Assembly: GCA_021828925.1 (NCBI GenBank)
Contig: JAJZCT010000029.1
Span: forward strand, 1-13,179
DNA: 13,179 nt
Source: Planctomycetota bacterium
GTDB lineage: Bacteria > Planctomycetota > Phycisphaerae > WQYP01
Direction: 5' to 3'
The notes under the pieces are model-generated. The model did not search any database. It was not told the origin of the DNA and saw only the letters and a list, made by a program, of their open reading frames with translations. Shown here one piece after another: positions 1 to 6,675 of this stretch. The stretch's first letter is position 1, and the number at the start of each line of letters is the position of its first letter. The position numbers and the translations under genes are program-made.

Positions 1-173
1 ATATCACAATCATGCGACAGCAGAACCCAATGTGTAACCTCCTTTTCCAATTCGACCGCTTTTGGACCGAGAAACATTGTCAGATTGGCACCGGCAGTGA
101 CGACGGAACCTTGCCGCCAAGCTTTTTGACGTATGGTACTTATCCACGATTCATTTTCAGAATTTGCGGCCAT
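1..173 (-). CDS. Partial ORF with SHDCD motif, third gene of the TIGR04255/HTH cassette
   Basis: This reading frame begins at ATG 173-171, four bases after the stop of the helix-turn-helix gene. It stays open to the left edge of the window, giving 57 codons with no stop. The protein starts MAANSENESWISTIRQKAW and reaches WVLLSHDCD at the edge. The RQ-G-S/D-x-V stretch (residues 16-25) followed about 30 residues later by a hydrophobic strand ending in S-[HQ]-[DS]-C-D is a pattern I associate with uncharacterised bacterial proteins. I cannot name a family with certainty. No function is assigned. The very short gap to the gene before it suggests translational coupling, so it is probably the third member of one operon. 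The ribosome binding site is weak, which fits coupling. Most of the gene lies outside the window. Confidence 0.6.
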   Translation of the reverse strand, partial: MAANSENESWISTIRQKAWRQGSVVTAGANLTMFLGPKAVELEKEVTHWVLLSHDCD

Positions 174-177
174 TCGG

Positions 178-957
178 TCAGCTTTCGTCCATCGGGCGGC
201 GCGTCATAAGGTCAAACTCCGCCGAGTCTGGTTGGCCCTGCGGAAGATTGAAGCCGCGATTCCTGGCGTCCTCGATCAGCCCGATGCGTTTCGCGGCCGC
301 CGCTGCCGCTGCCAATTCCGCCAAACGCCGCCGGATTGACGCTTGGTCTATCTTTTTCATCATAAGCATATCCATGAGGCTTGTGCCGGTTTCATCCGGT
401 GATATCAACGCCTGCGGGGGAAGCGGCAAATTTGATTGCATATTCCAGAATTCCGCAAGACCATAAACCTGATTTAACCGTGCCTGGCAGCGCGGTTGCG
501 GCCGCTGTCCCTCTCCGATCCAAGCGTAAATTGTGGGCCGGCTAACGCCGAGAATTTCGGCAATCTGCGAAATCTGCAATGGAAATGCCGTACGGATAAC
601 CGCCAGAGCATGGGGGACGTTTGCAATCATGGGGGTACGCTGATGTCCCATCACATTGAGTGGGGCTATCACGGGCGGGTTTGGCGGCCGCGCAATATCT
701 TTGTTGAATGATCCGGTGCCGACGAAAAGGGCAGTGCACAGGCTGATCTGCGCCACTGTGTACCCGAACCGGAATAAATCGGGTGCAACGACCCCCAGTC
801 TCAGGGACTCAAATGGTGAACTCTTGCCGCCATCAGATTGCGGGCGTTCCATTCCGCCCGCTCGACAGGCAACATCAAGCGGGGAAGCAAAGTGTTGCAT
901 TCCAAATTGGGCAGCAGCGATCTGGACCGGATCTGATGTAATAGCGACTCCATTCAT
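178..957 (-). CDS. Helix-turn-helix protein, second gene of the cassette
   Basis: This 259-residue protein has one clear feature, a helix-turn-helix at about residues 128-149 (ISQIAEILGVSRPTIYAWI), of the kind found in Xre-like DNA-binding proteins. The turn GVSRPTIYAW is typical of the second and recognition helices. A C-terminal part (about 184-259) with TSLMDMLMMKKIDQASIRRR and an alanine run at 214-222 probably forms helices. The first 110 residues match nothing I recognise and are unusually long for a simple repressor. The start ATG overlaps the stop of the upstream TIGR04255-like gene as ATGA, which supports both the start and co-translation. It may bind the repeats in front of the operon (1776-1849), but that is inference. 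It could also act as a structural partner or antitoxin-like protein. Confidence 0.7.
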   Translation of the reverse strand: MNGVAITSDPVQIAAAQFGMQHFASPLDVACRAGGMERPQSDGGKSSPFESLRLGVVAPDLFRFGYTVAQISLCTALFVGTGSFNKDIARPPNPPVIAPLNVMGHQRTPMIANVPHALAVIRTAFPLQISQIAEILGVSRPTIYAWIGEGQRPQPRCQARLNQVYGLAEFWNMQSNLPLPPQALISPDETGTSLMDMLMMKKIDQASIRRRLAELAAAAAAAKRIGLIEDARNRGFNLPQGQPDSAEFDLMTRRPMDES

Positions 958-1748
958 TCTTCTTTACTCCATGCCTTGATAGCTTGTTCCGTTGCGACCG
1001 CCCGAAACGCTTTATCGGTATATTCGTGTAAATCTGTGAGTACCTCTGATAGCGCATCGCAACTAAAGGGATGATTTCTCTGACTGATATGATCAAAATC
1101 AAGCACGCGCGCATTTTGCGCGTTCAAAACGCGGTCCGGAAATCGCAATGTGGTCTGGCCGATATCCGGTGGAAGAAACGCCGGCATGTCCAGCAATTGC
1201 ACCGAACGAACGGTCAGTAATCCGGGTGGTGCCTGCGCCTGCAAGACGAAACTGAAAGCGGTCTTTTCTACGCCAATTTCTGAGCTGAGAATACCTGAAA
1301 GCCCGGGTTTTACCTGATCACGGCTCTCAATGTTGTCGATTTTCGTCAAGAGGTCAACGTAGCGTAGGCCGATTTGTTGGATGAGCTCCACTCTGGCGTA
1401 GTCAATCAAGGGCTGCGTAACCGTACTGAAGTTTGCGAGAAGCCCATCAAACGTATCGTATGCGGTTGTTTGAAACGTGAGCGTATCGGTCGTCAGAATT
1501 ACTTGCCTGCAATTGTCCGTGTCGTCGAATATCCAGCGTTTGGCTACTTCGGTTTTTGTCTCTGTTCCAATCATGATATTTTGAATCGTTTCGACCCTGT
1601 ATCTCGGAAACTCATGATGCCGCAAATACTCCTGAATATCCGGAACGTAGGACTCCATTTTTAATACCGGATTAAATCTGACTTGTGCCAGAACAAAAAT
1701 CAGTGGAGCGCGGGGGAGTTTCACAGATTGCTTTTTGAGTGTTGCCAT
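954..1748 (-). CDS. TIGR04255 family protein, first gene of the cassette
   Basis: A 264-residue protein, close to the usual length of the TIGR04255 family, a sporadically distributed family of unknown function. The N-terminal signature is visible: APLIFVLAQVRFNPVLK at about residues 15-31 matches the family pattern of PL-x-x-V-x-x-Q-[IV]-R-F-x-P. A conserved-looking middle, IQQIGLRYVDLL (about 143-154), also fits. No signal peptide or membrane segment is seen, so it should be cytoplasmic. The start ATG has AGGAAG (1754-1759) six to seven bases upstream. It is the first gene of a three-gene run and overlaps the next gene by four bases. The patchy distribution of the family and the HTH partner suggest an accessory module. 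I give no biochemical function. Confidence 0.75.
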   Translation of the reverse strand: MATLKKQSVKLPRAPLIFVLAQVRFNPVLKMESYVPDIQEYLRHHEFPRYRVETIQNIMIGTETKTEVAKRWIFDDTDNCRQVILTTDTLTFQTTAYDTFDGLLANFSTVTQPLIDYARVELIQQIGLRYVDLLTKIDNIESRDQVKPGLSGILSSEIGVEKTAFSFVLQAQAPPGLLTVRSVQLLDMPAFLPPDIGQTTLRFPDRVLNAQNARVLDFDHISQRNHPFSCDALSEVLTDLHEYTDKAFRAVATEQAIKAWSKEE

Positions 1749-1775
1749 TTTTACTTCCTAGCTGGATACCCAAGA

Positions 1776-1849
1776 GATAGCTATCGAAAGCACTGTCATA
1801 TCGTGTCAGCTATAGTAAATTACTTTACACGATACTTTACACGAAAGCA
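1776..1849 (-). promoter_or_regulatory. Candidate operator region of the TIGR04255 operon
   Basis: The leader holds a perfect 12-bp tandem repeat, TACTTTACACGA at 1821-1832 and again at 1833-1844. An inverted TCGTGT half-site at 1801-1806 faces the two ACACGA ends, CGAAAGCA occurs at 1785-1792 and 1842-1849, and a 10-bp palindrome GATAGCTATC lies at 1776-1785. An AT-rich stretch (about 1850-1905) lies just upstream in the direction of transcription. Dense repeats like these in front of an operon that encodes its own HTH protein are typical of autoregulation. I could not fix convincing -35 and -10 boxes. The repeats are seen directly; the operator role is inference. Confidence 0.5.
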
Positions 1850-1919
1850 ATAAAAATCAATAAATATTCGCATGTATAAATATAATATTTGAAATATTGA
1901 TAAAATGTAACGCTGGGAA

Positions 1920-2321
1920 CTACCGGGTCAGGTAGCTCGGGTGTCCCCTGCCCAGCCACAGGCGGATGCTTGTAACGTGATACAGCGTGCCGGTGCCGGC
2001 TTTATTAAGGACTTTGGGTTCGGGGCGGCCATGAATTTCAACGGCGTTACCGGGCACATATCCCACAAGTTCCGAGTTGGGCGTCAACGCGAATTTTCCA
2101 CCATAAGGGTCGCCGGCATATATCGATGAATAGCGAATGGTCCAGGAAGTCCCATGCGTATCATGCTGACTTAACACACCAAATACCGTGGAATAATTCT
2201 TGCTGTGCCATCCCACATTGGGTTCCGGATAATGATGCAGAGTCACGCCGCAGCCGGAAAGCAGCCCCAGCATGCAGGTCATCAGGGCAAGAAATTCCAG
2301 TACGTGTCCCCAACGGAGCAT
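1920..2321 (-). CDS. Small predicted lipoprotein, unknown function
   Basis: I place the start at ATG 2321, giving 133 residues. From there the N-terminus is a lipoprotein-type signal: a short basic start (MLRWG), a hydrophobic run (VLEFLALMTCMLGL) and a lipobox LLSGC with the lipidated cysteine at residue 24. The mature part of about 110 residues is rich in glycine, histidine and tyrosine and ends in a segment (VGYVPGNAVEIHGRPEP, then YHVTSIRLWLG) that could be a small beta-barrel fold. I do not recognise a family. The frame is open further upstream, to an ATG at 2558 that overlaps the pyk stop as ATGA. That longer version would read through a REP-like palindrome and place the signal peptide 80 residues inside, so I reject it. 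ATG 2372 is a possible intermediate start. The ribosome binding site at 2321 is poor, so the start remains uncertain. Confidence 0.55.
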   Translation of the reverse strand: MLRWGHVLEFLALMTCMLGLLSGCGVTLHHYPEPNVGWHSKNYSTVFGVLSQHDTHGTSWTIRYSSIYAGDPYGGKFALTPNSELVGYVPGNAVEIHGRPEPKVLNKAGTGTLYHVTSIRLWLGRGHPSYLTR

Positions 2322-2408
2322 GCAAGGCTCGCTCGCCGCCGAATGCTGTGTTTTTATACTCCGCTCGGCCATTGATGATACTCGGTTGCGAAGGCAACAG
2401 CAGTATAG

Positions 2409-2470
2409 GTACCGCAGGCGTCCCGCCTGCTTTTGTCGTGTTCCCGATGCAGGCAAGATGCCTGCGGTAC
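2409..2470. repeat. REP-like nested palindrome
   Basis: Two 22-base arms, 2409-2430 and 2449-2470, are inverted copies matching at 19 of 22 positions and are separated by 18 bases. Each arm is itself a hairpin: GCAGGCG-TCC-CGCCTGC in the first and GCAGGCA-AGA-TGCCTGC in the second. Both outer ends read GTAC. This is the layout of REP/BIME-like extragenic elements. Similar GTACCGCAGGC repeats are, as I recall, common in Planctomycetes and Verrucomicrobia, where they appear in spurious proteins as AGILPA-like strings. It lies between pyk and the lipoprotein gene on the same transcript and could form a strong RNA structure that separates their expression. No REP-associated transposase gene is in the window. 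Confidence 0.85.
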
Positions 2471-2554
2471 AAGGGATTCCATCGCCTATTTGTCGCATTG
2501 AGGGGCGATCGGAGTATATGCCGGTATCGTTGGAATGTGTCATGGCGTTTTTTT

Positions 2555-4009
2555 TCATTGCCTTTCACCGCTGGTGCGAGCGTGTTCGCCGACGGTGTAC
2601 ACGCTTAAGCTGTTGGTAGCGCCGGCCGTTCCAATCGGCGCTCCTGCGGCAATCACAACCCGATCACCCGAATGCGCCCATTGCTCACGTTGCAGCAGAT
2701 CATCCACCATCGCGGGCAGATCGTCAAAGTGCTGCGGAATCGCCGCGTGCACGGCCGTAACACCATAATACATCGCCATGCGGCGCACTGCGGCCACATC
2801 CGTTGACAACGCGACAATGGGTATAGGAAAGCGGTTTTTTGATAAGTACCGCGCCGATCCACCCGCTTGCGACCACACCACCACCATCCGGGCATTGATA
2901 TCCCGTGCAATTGCCATCGCCCCGTGTGCAATGGCGGCGGTGCGATGCTGGCTGATCTGTAACAATCTTGGCGGCTCCGTGCGGATGCCCTTCTGTACAA
3001 TATAACGCTCGGTTTTATCCGCAATATCGCGCAATGTCCGCACGGCCTCCAGCGGATATTTCCCTACCGCCGTTTCTCCCGAAAGCATGACCGCATCCGC
3101 TCCATCTAATATCGCGTTGGCCACATCCGATACTTCCGCTCGCGTGGGCGTGGGGCTAGCCACCATGGATTGCAGCATTTGTGTGGCGACGATGACCGGC
3201 TTGCCGGCTTCATGGGCGGCATCGACAATTTTTTTCTGCAACAGGGGCACGGAGGTCAGTTCCATCTCCACACCCATATCACCACGGGCTACCAGCACGG
3301 CGTCTGAACTATCCAGAATGGCGGAAAGATCATCAATGGCCTGCGGCATTTCAATTTTTGCCACCAGATCAATATCTGATTTTCGGCTTTCCAGATACCG
3401 CCGAACACTTTGTACGTCTTCGGCACTGCGCACAAATGACAACGCCAGGTAATCCAACTGGTGCTCAATGGCCCAGTCAATGTCGCGCCAGTCTTTATCC
3501 GTCACGCTGGGAATGGAAAGCCGGGTTTGCGGCAGATTAATGCCCTTGTTGGATTGAATTTTTCCGCCGATTGTTATTTCGCAGCGGGCAAAATCCGGGG
3601 CCTTCTCAATGACCGTGGCGCGGATACAGCCGTCATCAATGAGAATCGATTGCCCCACCTGCACATCATCAACCAGACAGGCATAATTGGAGCACAACAG
3701 ATTGTTCTGTCCCAGAACCGGCTCGCGCTGAATGGTAATAACATCGCCCTTGGCGACGGTCATCCCACCATCTATAACCTTGCCCAGGCGTATCTTCGGG
3801 CCGCACAAATCCCCCATAATTGCCAGTGGCGGGCGGTGCGAGCCACCCCGGGCCACAGTTAAAAATTGTTCCCGCTGGGCTAAATCACCATGGGAAAAAT
3901 TCAGGCGCACCACCGATACGCCGGTTTGAACCAGTTGGCTGAACATTTCAGCACTGGCGCATGCCGGCCCCATGGTGATGACAGTTTTGGTTCTCACGCG
4001 ATCAATCAT
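2555..4009 (-). CDS. pyk: Pyruvate kinase
   Basis: Catalyses phosphoenolpyruvate plus ADP to pyruvate plus ATP, the last step of glycolysis, in the cytoplasm. At 484 residues it has the normal bacterial length. Family motifs run in order: TKTVITMGPA (7-16), NFSHG (37-41), GDLCGPKIR (66-74), KGINLP (155-160), AKIE with the catalytic lysine at 218 and a metal-binding glutamate at 220, ARGDMGVE (241-248, metal-binding aspartate 244), VIVATQML (272-279) and PTRAEVSDVANAILDGADAV (288-307). The B domain and the C-terminal allosteric domain are both present. It follows aspS after about 200 bases. A short hairpin (4033-4047) lies just before the start, and no strong ribosome binding site is visible. 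No sign of damage. Confidence 0.97.
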   Translation of the reverse strand: MIDRVRTKTVITMGPACASAEMFSQLVQTGVSVVRLNFSHGDLAQREQFLTVARGGSHRPPLAIMGDLCGPKIRLGKVIDGGMTVAKGDVITIQREPVLGQNNLLCSNYACLVDDVQVGQSILIDDGCIRATVIEKAPDFARCEITIGGKIQSNKGINLPQTRLSIPSVTDKDWRDIDWAIEHQLDYLALSFVRSAEDVQSVRRYLESRKSDIDLVAKIEMPQAIDDLSAILDSSDAVLVARGDMGVEMELTSVPLLQKKIVDAAHEAGKPVIVATQMLQSMVASPTPTRAEVSDVANAILDGADAVMLSGETAVGKYPLEAVRTLRDIADKTERYIVQKGIRTEPPRLLQISQHRTAAIAHGAMAIARDINARMVVVWSQAGGSARYLSKNRFPIPIVALSTDVAAVRRMAMYYGVTAVHAAIPQHFDDLPAMVDDLLQREQWAHSGDRVVIAAGAPIGTAGATNSLSVYTVGEHARTSGERQ

Positions 4010-4211
4010 GCTGATAAATCCAATCCGGTAATGGCTTTTCTAAAGCCGCATTCCGCCCGCACTTTAATCACCCTGTTCACTCCGCAGCCTGTTTATATCT
4101 TAGAGCTTTGTCGTAAGGTTATCGAGCGGACAATGGGAAAAATTCGGAAGTTCAAGCTTTTAATCTTTTGTTTAAAGAGTTCCGCGGCACCGCACTCTTG
4201 TTCTCTGGCCA
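4010..4211 (-). other. aspS-pyk spacer
   Basis: This 202-base spacer carries no gene. It holds a small perfect hairpin near the pyk start (GGCTTT at 4033-4038, AAAGCC at 4042-4047, loop of 3), which would sit in the 5' leader of pyk. I find no convincing terminator after aspS and no clear promoter, so cotranscription of aspS and pyk is possible but not shown. Confidence 0.4.
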
Positions 4212-6011
4212 TCAGACTTTTGTCAGTGCACTGGCCATGGGTCTTACCACCGCCACCGATAACTCCATAAGTTGCCGCGGGTCCACGGCAGACGGCGCTT
4301 CGGTCATCATATCGGTGCCACTTTGGGTTTTCGGGAAGGCGATAACCTCACGGATGCTCTGCCGATTGAGCATCAGCATTAACAGGCGATCCAGGCCCAG
4401 CGCTATGCCGCCATGCGGCGGAGCGCCAAATCGCAAAGCATCCAGCAGGAAGGCGAACTTCTTTTGTGCCTGTTCCGGTGAAATGCCCAGCAGCGAAAAG
4501 ATTTTGGATTGCACATCGCGCTGATGGATACGGATGGACCCACCACCGATTTCTATGCCGTTAAGCACAATGTCATACGCTTTGGCGCGTACCTCCAGCG
4601 GTTGGGTTTCCAGCAATGGCACATCTTCATCCAGTGGGGCGGTAAATGGATGATGCCGGGCAATGAAACGGTTGGCCGCCGGGTCCTGTTCAAAGCTAGG
4701 AAAATCCACCACCCAAAGAAAATCAAAACGATTTTCCGGAATCAGCTTGAGTTGTCGGGCCAGTGATTGTCTTAATTCGCCCAGGACTTTCCAGGCCGTT
4801 TCAATTTTATCCGCCACCGCCAGCATAATATCCCCGTCATTGGCCTCAGAGCGCTGCCGAATAGCCTGCTGCGCAGCGGCGGGAATGAATTTTGCGATCG
4901 GGCCGCCCATGTTTCCAGCCCCCGCATCACCGCCAAGCTTGATCCAGGCCAGGCCTTTTGCCCCAAGCTTTTTGGCATCTTCAGTCAATTGATCCAATTG
5001 CTTACGTGACAGCGCCGCACCGCCGGGCACGGCGATCAACTTCACGCAGCCACCCGCCGCTACGGCATCCTTAAAGACGGCGAAGTCCGTTTGTCCGACC
5101 ATATCGCTGATATCTTTTAATTCCATGCCATAGCGCGTGTCCGGGCGGTCAATGCCAAAGCGGTCCATCGCCTCACGCCAAGGCATACGCGGAAATGTCG
5201 CAGGCAAATCCACATCCAAGATTTGTTTCCATAGCCGTACCAGCAACCCGGTAATCAGGTCAATAACATCTTCACGATCAACAAAGCTCATCTCTATATC
5301 AAGCTGCGTGAACTCCGGCTGCCGGTCCATACGCAAATCCTCATCCCGAAAACATCGCGCAATTTGCATGTACCGATCCATGCCCGCAACCATCAGCACT
5401 TGCTTGAATAACTGCGGACTCTGCGGCAACGCATAAAATTCGCCGGCATGAAGCCGGGATGGCACAAGAAATTCGCGAGCGCCTTCCGGTGTGCTCTTGT
5501 AAAGCATCGGCGTTTCAATTTCCAGAAAGCCGTGCTCATCACAATAATCGCGCATTATTTTTGTTACGCGGTGCCGGGTTACCATCGCCTGGGCCATATC
5601 CGCTCTGCGCAGATCAAGGTAACGGTATTTCAGACGCGTATCCTCATTTACCGGATCATGCTGCGCGGGGGAAAATGGAGCTGTGTCCGCTTTATTGGCC
5701 ACTTCCATATCTTCCACCGCGATTTCAATTTCACCGGTGGGGATTTTCGGATTCACAGCCTGCGGCGATCGTGCCAGAACATGGCCCTTTATCAGAATAA
5801 CATCCTCATGGCGTAACTGCCGGCCCAGCGCGTAAATGTCCGCCAGTTCCGGCCTGAATACAATTTGTACAATTCCCGTGCGGTCACGCAGATCCACAAA
5901 CACCACGCCGCCGTGATCGCGGTAAGCCTGCACCCATCCCGCCGCCACAACCTCTCGTGACAGATCGGCTTTTCTCAAGGTTCCACAATAATCAGTACGC
6001 TTAAACTTCAC
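4212..6011 (-). CDS. aspS: Aspartyl-tRNA synthetase, bacterial type, probably non-discriminating
   Basis: Class II synthetase that charges tRNA-Asp with aspartate in the cytoplasm. The 599 residues fit the long bacterial form. An N-terminal OB-fold anticodon domain is followed by motif 1 (GFLEIETPML, 161-170), YALPQSPQLFKQ (193-204), motif 2 (FRDEDLRMDRQPEFTQLD, 221-238), an inserted GAD domain (about 300-400) and motif 3 (GLDRLLML from 539). The anticodon domain reads YRDHGGVVF with histidine at position 33, where E. coli has leucine. Histidine here is linked to enzymes that also charge tRNA-Asn. The start is GTG at 6011-6009, with AAAGGA (6017-6022) at good distance. An ATG four bases upstream is out of frame and stops after four codons. 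pyk lies downstream. Confidence 0.97.
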   Translation of the reverse strand: MKFKRTDYCGTLRKADLSREVVAAGWVQAYRDHGGVVFVDLRDRTGIVQIVFRPELADIYALGRQLRHEDVILIKGHVLARSPQAVNPKIPTGEIEIAVEDMEVANKADTAPFSPAQHDPVNEDTRLKYRYLDLRRADMAQAMVTRHRVTKIMRDYCDEHGFLEIETPMLYKSTPEGAREFLVPSRLHAGEFYALPQSPQLFKQVLMVAGMDRYMQIARCFRDEDLRMDRQPEFTQLDIEMSFVDREDVIDLITGLLVRLWKQILDVDLPATFPRMPWREAMDRFGIDRPDTRYGMELKDISDMVGQTDFAVFKDAVAAGGCVKLIAVPGGAALSRKQLDQLTEDAKKLGAKGLAWIKLGGDAGAGNMGGPIAKFIPAAAQQAIRQRSEANDGDIMLAVADKIETAWKVLGELRQSLARQLKLIPENRFDFLWVVDFPSFEQDPAANRFIARHHPFTAPLDEDVPLLETQPLEVRAKAYDIVLNGIEIGGGSIRIHQRDVQSKIFSLLGISPEQAQKKFAFLLDALRFGAPPHGGIALGLDRLLMLMLNRQSIREVIAFPKTQSGTDMMTEAPSAVDPRQLMELSVAVVRPMASALTKV

Positions 6012-6045
6012 ACATTTCCTTTCGGCTTTTTCCGTTCAACCAAGT

Positions 6046-6086
6046 AGCCTGTCCAAGTAATCGCCCGGCCATTACTTGGACAGGCT
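6046..6086 (-). ncRNA. Long perfect hairpin in the aspS leader
   Basis: A 16-bp perfect stem, formed by 6046-6061 and 6071-6086, closes a 9-base loop (6062-6070). Two more pairs follow beyond a single mismatch. The core arms read GCCTGTCCAAGTAAT and its complement. In the aspS transcript it would stand 35 to 75 bases ahead of the GTG start. No U-tract follows, so it is not a standard terminator. It could be a leader regulatory structure, a small palindromic repeat or paired ends of a lost insertion element; the sequence does not decide among these. Confidence 0.6.
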
Positions 6087-6202
6087 CCTAGCACCCCATC
6101 ATACCGGAATCCAGAAATATTCACCGCGCTGCAGCCGGCCTTAATACCATCCAGTGCCACGCCAATAATTCCCACCCCACATGGCTGCAGAGAAACACCA
6201 CA

Positions 6203-6280
6203 ATAGGGATAGGGAAGACCGCTTTTATTGCGGTCTCCCCTCCCTCCGAACCGAACGGGCGCAATTAACGCATCCGGCTC
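6203..6280 (-). mobile_element. Group II intron 3' end (domains V and VI), relic
   Basis: Read on the minus strand, 6280-6248 folds as group II intron domain V. GAGCCGGA pairs with TTCGGTTC, the catalytic AGC triad is in place, the two-base CG bulge is present, and a short GCG/CGC upper stem closes a loop. It is 33 bases, one less than usual, and the upper stem has one T-C mismatch, so it looks slightly worn. Domain VI follows: GACCGC-AATAAAA-GCGGTC, extended by G-rich and C-rich strands, with one unpaired A eight bases from the end as expected for the branch point. The intron would end in AT at 6204-6203. The upstream sequence (CCCACTGACTGGA) is plausible for the end of domain IV. No reverse transcriptase and no domain I were found, so this is a truncated, non-mobile remnant, unless the rest is too diverged to see. 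Confidence 0.75.
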
Positions 6281-6675
6281 TCCAGTCAGTGGGCCACCTT
6301 CATGGATTGGCATACCGGAAAGTGAGTTGGTTCCAGTGCGAACCGCCCCACCCGGGCAAGGGGTATTCCTTGCGCTCCATTTTCGAGCTGCCAACAAGCG
6401 ATCCGTCCAGACTGACGCTGCGGTCCAGACCCATTAAGCGCGTCGCGCCCCGGGTGCTATAACCTTTCCGCCTCGCTTAAGACCGGTTGAACCGGCCACT
6501 GCCGGCGGTGGAACGCACACCAGGAGCATCCCTCCGCACCGCCGACTGGTTTTTGCCGCATCGAAAATGCACCCCGATTGCCGCGGATACTGCCTCGGTT
6601 TATCATCCTATCCATACGGTTGGCAAAATCGTGTCGCCGAATATCAATAAGGCTGATCAATCAAGGAGTGCTCGA
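6281..6675. other. Divergent intergenic remainder without a credible gene
   Basis: These 395 bases lie between the intron relic and the start of the next plus-strand gene. Open frames exist on both strands but show no family motif. On the minus strand one short frame (44 codons from ATG 6438) is open but unrecognised. Minor inverted repeats are CCGGT-TGA-ACCGG at 6483-6495 and CCAC/GTGG around GCCGGC at 6496-6511, neither followed by a T-tract. Some of the part next to 6281 may be the end of intron domain IV. The plus-strand gene's promoter should lie here but I cannot point to clear boxes. Confidence 0.4.

Noticed and set aside
1920..1935. Terminator at the end of the lipoprotein gene (CTACC / GGTAG)
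   Set aside because: The stem is five base pairs, lies partly in the coding sequence and lacks a U-tract.
1920..2558. 212-codon version of the lipoprotein gene starting in an ATGA overlap with pyk
   Set aside because: The first 79 codons cross the REP-like palindrome and would put the lipoprotein signal peptide deep inside the protein.
6046..6086. tRNA-Asp mimic or T-box for aspS autoregulation
   Set aside because: GTC occurs in the stem, not in a seven-base loop, and no T-box sequence or anti-terminator pair is seen.
6008..6397. Minus-strand open frame of 129 codons ahead of aspS
   Set aside because: It runs through the intron domain V/VI relic and the 16-bp hairpin; the reading PVRFGGRG and LPYPY comes from the RNA structure. 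No ribosome binding site or protein motif.
6487..6675. TTG-started N-terminal extension of the STN-like protein
   Set aside because: No signal peptide at the TTG start, arginine- and proline-rich sequence of non-coding type, while ATG 6676 has a strong ribosome binding site and a signal peptide.
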